This document shows positions 1 to 11,421 of a stretch of 64,000 nt of DNA, one piece after another. The stretch is taken from positions 219,170-283,169 of the forward strand of contig JAJVDF010001185.1 in NCBI GenBank assembly GCA_022410635.1. The letters are read 5' to 3'. The stretch is from Tretioscincus oriximinensis. Taxonomy: Eukaryota; Chordata; Lepidosauria; Squamata; Gymnophthalmidae. The translations under genes and the position numbers were made by a program. The notes below the pieces were generated by a model that saw nothing but the letters and a program-made list of their open reading frames with translations, did not search any database and was not told where the DNA came from. Position 1 is the first letter of the stretch; each line of letters opens with the position of its first letter.

Positions 1-54
1 TGCTGGCGTTGCTGTTCCTCCTCCGCAGCCGCGGGAGGAGGGGCATGCTCCATG
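1..54 (-). CDS. Partial first coding exon running off the left edge
   Basis: On the minus strand an ATG at 54-52 sits in a strong Kozak context (GACGCCATGG, with G at -3 and +4). It opens a frame with no stop to the window edge, reading MEHAPPPAAAEEEQQRQ: an Ala/Pro stretch followed by Glu/Gln. It lies at the edge of a CpG island, which is the usual position of a vertebrate first exon. Only about 17 residues are visible and I do not recognise the protein. The plus strand also has an ATG here, because CCATGG is palindromic, and a 107-codon frame follows it. That frame is arginine/glycine-rich, as expected from translating CpG-rich DNA. The minus-strand reading is my inference and rests on start context and position only. 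Confidence 0.4.
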
Positions 55-326
55 GCGTCTTGCCGCGTGGCCGGTTGGGCTTTGGGGGCAGTAGAAGGCC
101 GCGTTTNGGGCCTAGCTGTAGCGCCCCTGCGAGGCCGAGAGGTCTCCTGGCCTTCCTTGCGGCCCGGCGGGGCCTGGGCGGGCGGCTCTCCCGCCTCCAT
201 TAGTGNGGGCTCTACTGCGCAAGGCTGGGGTGTCTGCGCAAGCGCAGGAGCTCCGCGGGGCGGCCGCGNTTCCCGCCNCGGTTCNCGCCCGAAATTTAGT
301 CCCCGGCTTTACCTGGAGACTAGGCC

Positions 327-530
327 GGGCCGGAGATCTTCGTGGCGGCGCGCCGTCCGGCGTAGGCTCGGGTAGTTGCTTCCTGGCTATGCCGCGTCGG
401 GACCACCGGGCCGCGGCAGCCAGGTCCGGGTCTGGTCTCTTCGGAGNGACGCGCCGTCCGGCGGAGGCTCGGGCAATAGCTCCCTGGCCAAGCCGCGTCG
501 GGGCTACCGAGGCTGCGGCAGCCAGGCACG
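327..530. repeat. Tandem duplication, two 101-bp units in the CpG island
   Basis: Two adjacent copies, 101 bp apart, share CGCGCCGTCCGGCG (from 349 and from 450), then AGGCTCGGG, a GCCGCGTCGGG block and GCGGCAGCCAGG. They have diverged by scattered substitutions. CpG-rich tandem units of this type occur both in promoter islands and in retroelement 5' UTR monomers. The sequence alone does not separate these. Confidence 0.6.
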
Positions 531-831
531 TGGCGGCGGTGCTCTCACAGTCCCCGTTTGCGGCTTGCAAGACGGGGCTGGAGGCGAGATCTTGTTGAGG
601 AAAAAATAGCCATCCGGTCCCGGACTCGGCTACAGCCACGTGGCGAGGGGGCGGCGTGGTCTCCTCGCGCCCCTCGGGTTCCAGTGGAGGGGGCCCCGAG
701 CCTCCGCACCACCTCGGCGTGGTCAATCGGTCCGACAAGGAGAGATTGCCACCCGGTCTTTTTTTCTGTTTGTTGTTAGAAGTCCGAGAAGATAAAAAAA
801 TAAATAAATCCAAGTTATTACAGCCAACTCT

Positions 832-925
832 CCTGCAAGTACAAAGCGACAGAAAGGACTGGGCCTCCCTAGGTGGGCGGGGTGATATACCCCAGGGAGG
901 TACCATTCTGTCGCTTTCCTGCAGG
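832..925. repeat. Fold-back inverted repeat (small MITE-like)
   Basis: Left arm from 832 (CCTGCA, AAAGCGACAGAA, CCTCCCT) is matched in reverse order by AGGGAGGT, TTCTGTCGCTTT and CTGCAGG ending at 925. The arms have small gaps. The centre is itself a short palindrome (GGGGTGATATACCCC). No transposase or clear target duplication is visible. This may be a degenerate hairpin MITE. Confidence 0.5.
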
Positions 926-1173
926 GGGGTTCGATGGAATAACCCATGGTATGAGCCGGCATCCCTTCCCGGTTCCATCTTCCGTGAACTCAGCATGTAT
1001 CAAAAGATTTCTGTTTTCCCAGCCTATGAAGAATTCTCTAATCAGTTCCATAGATATCAGCTTTGTTGAAGGTTCTCAGAAGGCAACTAACCCTACACTC
1101 AGCATTTTAAAAATAGGGAACAAGTTCATACTACCCATGATTTCTTAAAACATAAGTTTGGTGTTCATTGCAG

Positions 1174-1486
1174 GGTGCAGAAACCACTTTCCAAAATCAC
1201 TAGCTCCCTTCATCAACCCAAACTTTGTTCTACATCCACGAGGTACATGACATGGCTAGACAGTGACTTGTATGGCTTAATGGATGGCTACTGCTGCTTC
1301 TACAAGGTGCTGCTTCCAGTTCATTGGAAGAGACACAACAAGCAGAGTTTAGGGGAGTTGGCAAAGCTCCAGGAAGCAGATACTTTTACCTTAGGAAGTA
1401 AAAAGCACCCCAGAATAAGTCCAGATCAGTTTCTGGCACTTCCAGAAGACAATTCTCAGCTTAAACATATCCGGATGATTCTTTAA
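1174..1486 (+). CDS. Possible terminal exon of an unidentified plus-strand gene
   Basis: A pyrimidine-rich stretch ending in TTCATTGCAG (to 1173) looks like a splice acceptor. It is followed by a 103-codon open frame ending in TAA at 1484-1486. The translation is balanced and not low-complexity. It has a Trp/Tyr/Cys-rich part near residues 28-50 (LDSDLYGLMDGYCCFYK) and a polar C-terminus. It lies about 450 bp downstream of the CpG island, so it could be the second exon of a gene transcribed divergently from the minus-strand candidate. I do not recognise the protein, see no first exon or donor, and find no strong poly(A) signal nearby except AATAAA at 1704. A chance open frame is quite possible. 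Confidence 0.2.
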
Positions 1487-1761
1487 AAAAGAAAAAAATG
1501 TTGTTCTCTATTTAACAGTATTTTCTTCTACATCCTTCCTTACATCCTGACAAATTAGAATAATCTTACTTATTAAGAGTGCAAATACAGTTGGAGACTT
1601 CTTCAGTCCCTTTTTGCTAGAAGTTGCTGAAATACATTAATAAGGAGAACTCTTTAGCGGGCATTATGAGCAAAATGTCTTTGTGAAGATGGCACATGGG
1701 GGCAATAAATATTATAATTTGATCCTAGAGCATTATAGATTATAATCATATGGGGCATACC

Positions 1762-1912
1762 TATACCTTTAACATGGCCTTTGATTGAAGAAATGCTGCT
1801 TTCCTGTCCACCATCAGACGTTATCTTAATTTGCCAATTTTGTATCTCAGCTTTTATTGTTGGCCGAGACTTTTGGGTATAGGGTTGGGTATAAGTATAA
1901 ACAAATAAATGT
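1762..1912 (+). mobile_element. L2-type LINE 3' end remnant
   Basis: Matches the 3' end of the L2 copy at 17.7 kb: CATGGCCTTTGATTGAAGAAATG, then a divergent middle, then GAGACTTTTGGGTATAGGG and a TATAAGTATAAACAAATAAATG tail (quoted in short pieces). It is strongly 5' truncated. Confidence 0.6.
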
Positions 1913-2629
1913 CATTGTAAAGTACTAAATTATTCACCGTAGGCTGATTTATGAACTGTTGTAGATTCTGTTACGGATACTATTTGCACAGACACAGTAA
2001 TGTATAACAGTCCAAGAGGAAAAAGCCTATATGCCTGGTCACATGTGTGTTTCTAAACCATCTTCATTCCTGAAGAACTGATTAAATCAGGGAAGAAAAG
2101 CAAACAAACAAAAGGGTTTTACTTTCTCCTGGATTTTAGTCTCATTCAAAACTATTTTTTTCTGGTTTTCAGTTCAGTTCTTCGGGACCAAAGACAGTTT
2201 AAAACTGAGGCCCTAAGAGGAACAAGTGCTTTTCTGACACTTGTGCTTGAAACAACTAAAAAGCACTTGTCAGGAGACTGGTGGGGTAAAGATGACAATT
2301 GCTGAACAATCTGAGGTTGTTCTTCACATTTTTGAGGAAAATTTGACATTTGGAATGGGAGTGTGCCACCCTGAAATGGAAATGGGTTTCTCTCACCCAA
2401 AGTCACAGATGATCAAACTTCACCTTTTACCTTGAATGTGAACACAGAAAAGTTTAAAACTGTAAAACAACTACACAGTCTTGCCCAAGAAATTGAATGT
2501 GGTAGTGGGCCTGGATCAGTCAAGAAGCTATGGGCAATAGTTGGAAATAGATGGAGGGGAGTATTTTGCATAAGGTGAAGACATGAGGAGAAGGGAGGCA
2601 AACAAGAAGAAAGCAGGAGTGAATGGTAA
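1913..2629. other. Unique AT-rich DNA
   Basis: No gene, RNA or recognisable repeat seen. The overlapping frames on both strands are short and look like chance. Confidence 0.5.
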
Positions 2630-2692
2630 ACAGTTTTTTCTCCAGGGAACCGATGACCCTGGAGGTCCCTTCCAATTCTATGATTCCAAACA
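2630..2692 (+). mobile_element. CR1 LINE 3' end fragment
   Basis: Contains GATGACCCTGGAGGTCCC followed by TTCCAATTCTATGATTCC. This is close to the 3' end of CR1 elements of the amniote type, which finish in short ATTCTATGA repeats. Only the last 60 bp is recognisable. Confidence 0.6.
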
Positions 2693-5124
2693 ATGGCCTC
2701 TGTGTTTGTACTGTAGAATTCTTAACAAGTTAAGCAGACCATATGAGATCCTAATTATTAAAAGTTGTGGTCCTGATAGAACCAGAATTCTTCCGATCAC
2801 AAACCACATGGAAATGTTTACTTCCCCATATCAGTAACCGGTGACATGATAATGAAACCACAAATTTCAAATTTCTGTCCTGAACTTTTTTTTATTAAAT
2901 GGGACTTAAAACACTCTGGTGCTGGGGTAACAATTTATCATGGATCTATAAATAGAAATATATTAAATGGGATGAGAAAAATCTCACTTGGTACTTTGCA
3001 TTTATGCTCTCGATGACAGATGTTGGTTCTTGGAGAGATGTTAAAAATATCTAAACACATATTTTGCTTCTCCTAATGTATGGTTCTGAACTTCACTCTA
3101 TCTAAATTCCATTAACGCTTTGGAATAATGAGCATTTCCCCATCTGGTGGGAAAACTATAAAATTCATTGCATTGATTTTGTAAATCTAGAAACAGCTGG
3201 AAAGTTTGTGTTTTTTTAATTAAACTTCTCCAGATTCATATTTGCAAGATATGAGAATTTAGCAATCTTTCTTAGGGGCCATAATATGCTTTCCATTTCT
3301 CAACTATACAGTTTCTTTTTAAATGCTAATAAACCAGGTGGTGCAATGTTTTCCTATCATTCTGCCCATTAACCTCTCTTGGTGTAAATGGTTATAGCCT
3401 GATGATTCAGAATATCCATATAAGCCTTGCAGAGATGACTTTTAAAAACATCTTTTCTTTACATATCACACCAGTAATGATATGTTTCAATATTATAAAT
3501 CTGGCAATCATAGGAAATTCAAGTAAAATGCAGCATACAATTTGGGTTATTGTAAGATAGGGCATTCATTACTGCTAAACAGCATAGTCCTCACTAAGCA
3601 GTTTGTTTCCCTGTGACTTTTTCCCATTGCCATGGAAACAGGTAGATGTTGTAGGCTCCACAATACCTACCACATTCATCCTTATTGTCATTTCTACCAA
3701 TTATAGTTCTAAAGTTGCTTTTATTTAATTGTAATTTAAAAATTGCCTTAAAGACAACTCCATATTTAACACATAAGGTTACCAGGCTTATGCCAACCAA
3801 ACTGATAGATGAATAGGCAAGTCTAAGCTCCCATGATATATTCAAGAACACAGAGCCCATAGGTGTCTATCAACACATGTTGTATGAAAAAGGATTTTAA
3901 ATAGTTAAAGTTCTCATTTAGAAGAAAGTAGCAACATTCAAAATTGAGGTCAATGCCATGAGAAAGATGGAAGAAAGCAGAGGTTTCTGCTGAATGTTTC
4001 TCCATGAATGGGAACTGTCATAGTTTATATTAGCATGTGGATTGCAGTCTACTATTCCCCACATATATCTCAAGATAAAGGGCGATTCAGAAAAGGCCTT
4101 AATGAACCACAGCTTGGTCTGTTCAAAACTCTGACATGGGCCTGTTATTAGAAAGCTAAGCATCTAATAATAATCTCAATTGTCCCATAATGCCTACAGT
4201 CCCTGAATTGCAAGCTATTGGTGCTCTCCAGCCAAGTTATTCAACTCTGGAAATTGTTGGATTTTCAGTGTTACCAATAATTGTTAGATTTCCAATTTTG
4301 CCAATAAGTGATTAGACCTGTGATTTTGTAATAATCTGAGGTCCTAACTCAGCCTATTTCATCTTCTAAAAAGTATGTTGACCTAAGGGAACTGAGAGTA
4401 GATATGCCTAGGTCCAAGTCCCTGGATTCATTTTTTGCTTTTAACCCAGTACAAGAAACATGAGTAAGAGAGATTGAGACAAGTTCCATCCTACAATGCT
4501 GTATCATGATAGAAGAGCTTGCAAGAAAGTAATGAAATATGCAGCTATTTCCATCCATACCAACAATTTAGAAAAACTTTTGTTCTGTGACTTCAGTATT
4601 TCCCAGTGCTTTTTTGAATAAAGAAAATGGTTCTGTGTGTTGACTGTTTTCTTTGTGATTGTATCAATAAGGCCAAACTTTATTTCCAATGAAGAACTGC
4701 TTCACATTGTGGAGGTGTTTAAATGGAAAAGTGGAAGTGCACATTCATGTTGCAATTATGGGATAGTTCAGATCATTTCTCAAGACAAGAGTTGTTTTTT
4801 AATGGCAGCCCAAAACTGTGGAATAAAGCACTTACTCTGGGTTAAACATAAATTGGGATATCATTTGCAGCACCTCAAGGCCTGTAAGACAAATGTGGAA
4901 ATGTATCTGCATCTGGGTAGTTGCCTCCTCATTATCACCTTAACCCTCACCATAGAAATAAATTGCTATCACTGCTTAATTCAAGGGCTGTGGTGGGAAT
5001 TGCAATCCCACTAAAGCCCCAGAATAAAACTGTTAAAAATAGGATTTATGGATGCAGCCTTTTAGTTTTCATACAACAATTTTACCAGATCTCCAGCAGT
5101 TGTTACCTGCTTTGTTTGAACAGA
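2693..5124. other. Unique AT-rich DNA
   Basis: About 2.4 kb without a recognisable gene or repeat. A 125-codon plus frame at 4637-5014 has no domain or coding signature that I can recognise and is treated as chance. Confidence 0.5.
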
Positions 5125-6665
5125 CAACAATGAATAGAAGGGGATAATCAAGGAGAACACAGAGATTGCAGAGAGGTTTAATGAAATTTTTTGCTTCAGT
5201 TTTCACTGAAGATGCCAGAGGGTATATACCTGCAATGGATTTTGTCTTCTCAGAAAGAACAACAACAGAGGAATTAAACTGGAAAAAGGTAACATGGGGG
5301 AAGGTCCCTGCTAGCCTTAACAAACTGAACACCATTAAATCCCTGGGCCAGATGGCATTCATCCTAGAATTCTTAACTCAGATGTGAAATTGCTGAACTT
5401 CTAGCCAAAATATTTAATCTTTCCTTAAGACCAGACACTGTGCCAGTTGATTGGAGGGTAGCAAATGTAACACTAATTTTCAGAAAAGAATCCTGAGGTG
5501 ATCACAGAAATGATAGACCAATCAGTTTTACATCAATTCCAGGTAAAGCGTTGGAAACTATAATCAAGGATAACATTACCAAACATATGGAGAAGCATGC
5601 ATTGCTGGATGAAAGTCAGCATGGCTTCTGCAAAGGTAAATCATGCCTTACAAACTTGTTAGAATTCTTTGAGAATGTTAATAAATATGTGGATAAAGGG
5701 GAACCAGTTGAAATTGTCTATCTAGACTTTCAGAAGGCTTTTGACAAAGTTCAACATCAAAGGTTCCTACAAAAGCTTCACAGTAATGGAAGAAGAGGAC
5801 AGACCCTCTCCTCAATCGGAAACTGGCTAAAAGGAAGAAGAAAGAGGGTGTAAGAAGGTGAAAAGTGGAGTATACCAGGGTTCAGTACTGGGATCTAAAT
5901 GATCTGGATGCCGAGGTAAATAGTGGAGAAGCTATGTTCATGGATGACACTAAACTGTTCAGGGTAGTGAAAACTTCAAATGATTGTAAGGAGCATTATC
6001 TATTGCAATTGGGTGTGTGACCAACAAAGTGGCAAATGCACTTCAACTTAAGTACAGAGTCATGCACATTGGGGCAAAGAACCCCAATTACTCCTACCAA
6101 CTGATGGGAATCAAGCTTTCTGTGACTGAGCAGGAAAAGGATATTGGGGTGTTGGTGGACAGTTCTGTGAAAGTACCAACCCAGTGTGCAGAAGTAGCAA
6201 AAAAAAAAATTCAATGTTGGGATCATAAGAAAAGGAATAAAAAATAAAGCAGCAAGTGTTATTTTGCTGCTTTATGAATCAGTGAGGCCACATTTGGAAT
6301 ACTGTGTCCAATTCTGGTCTATATATCTCAAAAAAAGATATTGTGGAACTAGAGAGGATGCAGAAAAGGACAACAAGAATGATCAAAGGACTGGCTTATG
6401 AAGTCAGGCTGCAATGTCTGGGACTCATCAACCTCAAAAGATGGCATTTGACAGGTTATCTGGTTGAGGTGTATAAAATTATGCATGGGGTGAATAAGGT
6501 GAATAGAGATTTTTTTTTCTCTATCGCACACTAGGACCAGGGGGCATTCCTTCTTCTGTTCAGACTGCCTAGGTGAAATTGATGGGTATCTGTGTAAGGC
6601 AGAATGCTGGACTAGATGGGCTCTGGCCCGATTCATCAGGGCTCCTCTTAAGTTCTTATGTTTCT
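5125..6665 (+). mobile_element. CR1 LINE, reverse-transcriptase part and 3' end, inactive
   Basis: Order along the element: an N-terminal RT lead-in (FASVFTEDARGYIP), RPISLTSIPGKALE near 5510-5550, an RT block (SQHGFCKGKSCLTNLLEFFE, then VYLDFQKAFDKVQHQ) at 5551-5853, and an MFMDDTKLF box near 5930-5960 in place of the usual FADD. A C-terminal part follows (HIGAKNPNYSYQL, PHLEYCVQFWS-like). The 3' UTR has AGATGGGCTCTGGCCCGATT and CAGGGCTCCTCTTAAGTTC. The endonuclease is missing, so the copy is 5' truncated. Sequence is also lost between about 5855 and 5900 and there are several frameshifts. CR1 elements move by target-primed reverse transcription. This copy cannot make a functional protein. 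Confidence 0.9.
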
Positions 6666-7705
6666 TTTTCTTTGTATAGTGTTTTGGAAAAGTCTAATGA
6701 CAAATACATGAACTGCAGCTGCAGGAGTACAATAATAAATTCCATGTTTCTTCAGCTGCACAGTAGTAGGCAACTGCTCATGTGCAATACTCAAGCATTA
6801 AATTTTGCATTATTGCAGCTATAAACTGTTATTTCTGTAGAATTGCACAGTGGCTATCAGTTTATTTTAAACACAACCCTTCAATTTTTGTGCTTTTTGC
6901 TAAAGAGTGTGTGTTGCACAGTTTGAAGTTCCCAGAATTAACTTCTTAAAACTTTGCTGATCCTGGTAGGCTCAATGTAATTGTCTATGGAGGTGGGGGA
7001 GGTTGTTAGGTTTTGTCTTTTCACCCATCCTCTATTGATCTTTTTCTTTCATTGCATTCCACAGTATCCCCCCTACTGGGTACAGAACAATTATGCTCTT
7101 GCAGTGCTGGGAAACTGTGTCTTTCAAGAAGTTGATGGAGAAAATGATATTACACTCACAGCGTGGGAGAAGTCCCGTGCTTCTCGATAGATATTCCTCT
7201 GACAGTTTGGTAAGAGATACATGTTTGCTCAGTTGGAGAATGTCTGCTTGCAATCAGAAGTTTCCCAGCTCTGGATGCTGACATCCTCAATAGAAATAGT
7301 ATCAGATAGATCTGTTGTAACTGTCAGTGTAGGTCATTTTGGACTAGTTGGAGAAATGATCCAGTTTGGTATGATGATCCAGTTTGCTTCTATCTCCTTC
7401 AATACTTTCTTAAGCATTGGTGTCTCCTTGCATGAAACATCAACCACAACTACTGAAAAGACTTTCCCAAAGTAGAGGTGGAATGGAACATAACTCAAAA
7501 TAATAATACATTTGAATCTTTCCATATAATTTAAAACATTTAAGACATATTACTTTTGTTTAATTATATTTATTTGAGATATTTTATTCATCCCTTGCTT
7601 CCTTCTTTTCACCTTATGTTTTTCCACACTTCTTCTCATCTATCAAATGGTCATCTACTGTGGCACCTTCCCACATGCTATGTGAACGGTTTAATCAATG
7701 GAGCC
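6666..7705. other. Unique DNA
   Basis: No gene, RNA or repeat recognised in about 1 kb. The open frames are short and on both strands. Confidence 0.5.
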
Positions 7706-7742
7706 CTGTCTGCCTGTCTGTCTGTCTCTGTCTCTCTCTCTG

Positions 7743-7774
<32 letters not shown>

Positions 7775-7793
7775 TCTNTATATATATATATAC
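7706..7793. repeat. Microsatellite (CTGT)n-(CT)n-(TA)n
   Basis: Compound simple repeat of CTGT/CTGTCT units changing to pure CT and then TA, with one N at the CT/TA junction (7778). This is consistent with an ambiguous base call at a length-variable locus. Confidence 0.9.
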
Positions 7794-7831
7794 TTTAACA
7801 TAACATGCATTTGAGTAGTATATATATAATT

Positions 7832-8028
7832 AGGCTGACCAGATGACCCCTTTTGCAGGTGGGTGGGTTGGAAACCCGGTTTTGGAAATCCGGGTTTTTG
7901 CTGAGGAATTTTTTTAAAAAAAAAATCCAATTTTTTTTTAATTATTTTTTCCTCAGAAAAAACTGGGAGGCAGCCCAAAACCAGGTTTTCACCCTCCCAC
8001 CCCCCCAGGGATCATTTGGTCAGACATT
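7832..8028. mobile_element. MITE with long terminal inverted repeats
   Basis: Left end GGCTGACCAGATGACCCC is mirrored at the right by GGGATCATTTGGTCAGAC. Inside, further arms match in reverse (AACCCGG against CCAGGTT, GCTGAGG against CCTCAG), around an A/T-rich centre. GTGACCAGATG-type ends belong to a miniature DNA transposon type that I recall from reptile and turtle genomes. It has no coding capacity and no certain target duplication. Confidence 0.65.
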
Positions 8029-8439
8029 TGTGGAAGACAGATAGAAACAACCATCCTTCCCTCTCTTCTTTCCTTTTAATTAATTTTTATTTTAAAAGAC
8101 CTTCAATTTAAATAAATCATTGATGTTGGAATTTCTTCTGTCGACTTTGATCATTTTTTTTAAAAAAGGTTCCTCAGGGAGGTGGGCAGCTTATACAATT
8201 GTATTACTTTTTTGTCTGCCATTTATTCAAATACTGGATTTATATTAGTCATTGATAATTAATATAAAGACACAGATTTACTAAACTTTTACTCATGTCT
8301 ATAAATAACCCCACATATGTCAAGAAGCCTTGGGAGGCTTGTCAAAAAGAAGAAGATAATAAGAATATATTCAATATACTTTTTAGATATATGTGATTTT
8401 TTTTCTTTTGATACAGAGAATCATGTGTATATTTATAAT

Positions 8440-9050
8440 TGTTGATCCAATTAGGTAAGGGTGTGTCACCCTTGTGCTGGCATGGCTGCCAGCAGAGGGG
8501 GTTGTATATTCATATGTGGGCTTTATGTCCCAAGATAAAAACATATTGGGGCAGAATTATTACGGAGTTAAATAAGATCCTAGGAACAAATTTACCAAAC
8601 ACCAAGGAAGCCTGGTTGTTCGGTCTACTCAATGTCCCAATCACCGAAAGTCCGACTTCTGGCTGATTGATAACGGAATAATGGCAGGTCATCTGGTAAT
8701 AGCCAAACATTGGAAGGACTGTTCTAAGTGGAACATACAAGACTGGTACTATTACCTCTTGGAATTCATGAGCTTTGATATTCTTCAAACCAAAAGATTG
8801 CAGACCATAGGAATCATTCAGAAACCACATTGGACAATAAAATGGCAAGAGCTCATAGCCTTTGGACTATCACCGTTATCTCCAACTCTGATTAAGGAAA
8901 CAATGCAGACGTTCCTGGAACAACGACTGATTTTGTAATATCATATGTATATACCTATTCACTGTGGTGAGGGATTTTCTTTAAATTGGGTTGCTATGTA
9001 AAATATATATATTTTAAAATCCCTGTAATTTAATTAAAGCACACAGGGCA
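8440..9050 (+). mobile_element. L1 LINE, ORF2 C-terminus and 3' end
   Basis: Translation gives the C-terminal L1 ORF2 pattern: CWHGCQQRGLYIHMW, CPKIKTYWGRIITELNKIL, then an aromatic-rich stretch (WNIQDWYYYLLEFMSFDIL) and a stop at 8936-8938. A short AT-rich 3' UTR follows. The copy is 5' truncated and has one frame change near 8660, so two open frames (8439-8666 and 8681-8938) together make the protein tail. Related copies lie at 42.16 kb and 51.7 kb. Confidence 0.8.
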
Positions 9051-9592
9051 ATTGACAAGGCATTAGTGTCCCTTTTGTCTTAGGCTAACTTGATGTGTTT
9101 AGCTGTTTTCACACTTACCAAACTTCCACTACTACTACGATGATGACTACAACAATGATGGGTTTTGTTCCATGAGTTCAACTTTTATATGCTGGAATAT
9201 TTGGCCCAACACTGTAACAATGTGTATATACCAAGCTTGTTCTGATTCAGATGGGAAGTACTAGTGGTATAAATACCATTCATTCACTCTTTTTTTGTGA
9301 TCAGTCTCCCAAAGATTATGGATGTAGTAGGGAATGTTGAAACTCAAATAGGAATGTTGAAACTCCCATTGGGGAGAAGATAATCTCCACACCTCATCTC
9401 CAAAGCTCGTGCAAGCTTCAGAAATGAAGTTGTGACATGCAGATGAATTGCTACCTGGATTGACACAGGTGGTATTAAGTCTGTCAGTCAAGTGATTCAA
9501 TTACTGTCTTGTTCTTGTGTACAATAAGGTGTATATCCATAAAATAAACCCATAAGAAGAGCTTGTGGAAATAACTACATTAACATCCTACA
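9051..9592. other. Unique DNA with a small tandem duplication
   Basis: Nothing coding seen. GGAATGTTGAAACTC occurs twice, about 20 bp apart, near 9330-9367. Confidence 0.5.
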
Positions 9593-9630
9593 GCATCTGA
9601 AGAAGTAGACATATCTATGAAAGCTTATGC
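9593..9630 (+). ncRNA. Hammerhead ribozyme-like motif (copy A)
   Basis: Flanking stem GCAT/ATGC encloses CTGAAGA (hammerhead core CUGANGA), a helix II of GTAGA against TCTAT (one G-U pair), and GAAA. All core positions are present. Stem III is very short, as described for the minimal hammerheads of Penelope-like elements. Whether it still cleaves is unknown. Confidence 0.55.
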
Positions 9631-9720
9631 CACCTACTTTTCTACTGTTAGTCTCTAAGTGCTACTAGTCCCTTTGCTGGACTTTCTACTAGACTAACAC
9701 AGCTATTTCTCTGAAATTAG
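9593..9720 (+). mobile_element. Penelope-like element terminal fragment (copy A)
   Basis: Holds the ribozyme-like block at 9593-9630, then GTTAGTCTCTAAGTGCTACTAG and AGACTAACACAGCTATTTCT (quoted in short pieces). The same order recurs at 17.5 kb, 39.67 kb and 61.3 kb. Penelope-like elements are retroelements whose terminal repeats carry hammerhead ribozymes. The family assignment rests on this motif and arrangement. Confidence 0.55.
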
Positions 9721-11230
9721 CTGCATCCTGTTATTGTTCGAGCTCATCCCCATGAATATAAGAGGAATTTTCTCAAACAAACATATTCTTGTATTATCAC
9801 AATGTTCTGATTCAAGTTCAGAAGTACAGCTTGAAAGAAAAAAGGCAGGAAAGGTGAAGTATCACATTTGTCTTCTCCAACAGATTTTAGTAATTCTAGA
9901 TGCTAACCCTTCATATCCAAGACTACTCACAGATAAAAGGATTTCCATCAGTCTGCAACTGAAAAAGACAGGAAAACAAAAGCAATACAACAACCAACCT
10001 TTAGACAAATCTTGTTCAGAAAATGGTTTTAGTGAGATTTCTGACTCTTCTGAAGACTGCAAGAATGATTTATAACCAGACATAATAGACAAAAATGGTT
10101 ATCTCAGATGCCAAGGCAAGAGTTTAGAAACCAAAAGTCGGATGAAGAATAAAAAGTACTAAGGGCTGTCAGTGTATCACTGCTATTCAATGTGGGTTTT
10201 AGAACATTTGTGTCTCATTATTTACAAATTCTCAGGGAGCTTTACAGTAAGCATTACAAGGAAAAAAAATTAAGAAATAATAAAATGGAAGATTAACATG
10301 AATATTAGCATCTAGCTCACTGCATCCCAAAGTTACAGTTCATATTTGTATTTGCATTTTTTTGTTTGGATTCTTTTTACAGAGGAATGGAAAATGGGTT
10401 ACTTCTGAATTCGTACATTCATACAACATTTGTTTATTCTGGGATTTCCTGATTATCTGGGGGTTTTAGTACACTGCTTTTTCTTTGCCACATTCTTACC
10501 AACACGACATCCATGGGACGCTTGTTTATTCCAAGATTTATGAATGATTCGAGTCTTTGGTTTACTGGTCATGCATACCTTTATCATATATTCTGAGTTT
10601 GGTCTTTCTATCAGTTCCCAATAAGTGAGATTTTCAGTGCACGTGACACACTCTCTTCAGGGTAATGGAGGCAGAGGATTTGATTTCTATTTCTGTCTCT
10701 TCAACTGCCTGTCTGCATGCATCTTTAGAGTCCACTCATACAAGGATTGCGGGACAGATTTTGTTCTACCTAAGGCAAATATCAATTTTGGGTTGTAATA
10801 GTATAGTAACCATTTTGGTGCTCGCCCAGCCTGGGACTGAATGGATAGTAGTACTTATAAAAGATTACCGCATAATTGGTGATCACCTCATATATATGTA
10901 TAAATATATATACGCATATATGTATATATACATTTATTACTGTAGATTTTATAAGCTGCACTTGCCTGAACTTTAATTGTTCCAAATTAGATTTAATTAT
11001 TGGTGTGGTCTTTTTGTGTCAAATTTGGCATATTGGAAGTTTTCTTGAATGTTTCACATCAGGATTCATTTTGTTACTTCAGAATTTATCACAAAATATG
11101 CCATGCTACATTGTGAGCTGATGGTTCACCAGATAAAGCCTGAACAATTTAAAGATGAAATTTGCAGCCAATTTGAATAGCTTTGCCATGATATGTTGGA
11201 AAATCTTCTTAAAACATGAACATGAAAATT
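9721..11230. other. Unique DNA with a short TA-rich tract
   Basis: No recognised gene or repeat apart from an alternating TA/TATG tract at about 10,889-10,932. A 113-codon plus frame at 9734-10,075 (Ser/Lys-rich) has no recognisable domain and is treated as chance. Confidence 0.5.
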
Positions 11231-11421
11231 AAGGTGCTATCTGCACTGAAACCTATTCTGGGATATATTTTGGAATAGCGGTATGGGATCCTCATGATAG
11301 TGCAGATTGTGACAGATTCCATTCAGGGCTCCCACAATCTGCAAAATCTCCCATATCATGAGGATGACAGGTTCTTATTCAAATTTATATTCCAAAATAA
11401 GATTCAATACAGATGGAACCT
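11231..11421. mobile_element. MITE, Harbinger-like by ends
   Basis: The left end (GGTGCTATCTGCACTGAAAC, TATTTTGGAATA, CCTCATGATA, TGCAGATTGTG) is repeated in reverse on the right (CACAATCTGCA, TATCATGAGG, TATTCCAAAATA, TACAGATGGAACC). The whole element is nearly a long inverted repeat. Flanks are TAA on the left and TAG on the right, possibly a decayed 3-bp duplication as in Harbinger elements. No coding capacity. Confidence 0.6.

Larger units (their letters stand above)
1..720. promoter_or_regulatory. CpG island, probable promoter region
   Basis: About 700 bases of very GC-rich sequence with frequent CG dinucleotides, ending sharply near 720 where AT-rich DNA begins. Nothing else in the window except 58.55-59.03 kb has similar composition. 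In vertebrates such islands usually mark promoters of broadly expressed genes. The candidate minus-strand start codon at 52-54 would place about 650 bp of 5' UTR and promoter here. Several N bases (106, 206, 269, 278, 285, 447, approximate) show that the region was hard to sequence. An alternative is the GC-rich 5' end of a retroelement, because part of it is a tandem duplication. Confidence 0.55.

Noticed and set aside
112..996. 294-codon minus-strand open frame across the CpG island
   Set aside because: Crosses the fold-back repeat and several N bases. Arg/Pro/Gly-rich composition is what CpG-rich DNA gives in any frame.
4637..5014. 125-codon plus-strand frame
   Set aside because: No domain, acceptor or homology that I can recognise. 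Its length is within chance for AT-rich DNA.
9734..10075. 113-codon Ser/Lys-rich plus-strand frame
   Set aside because: No recognised motif and a competing frame on the other strand.
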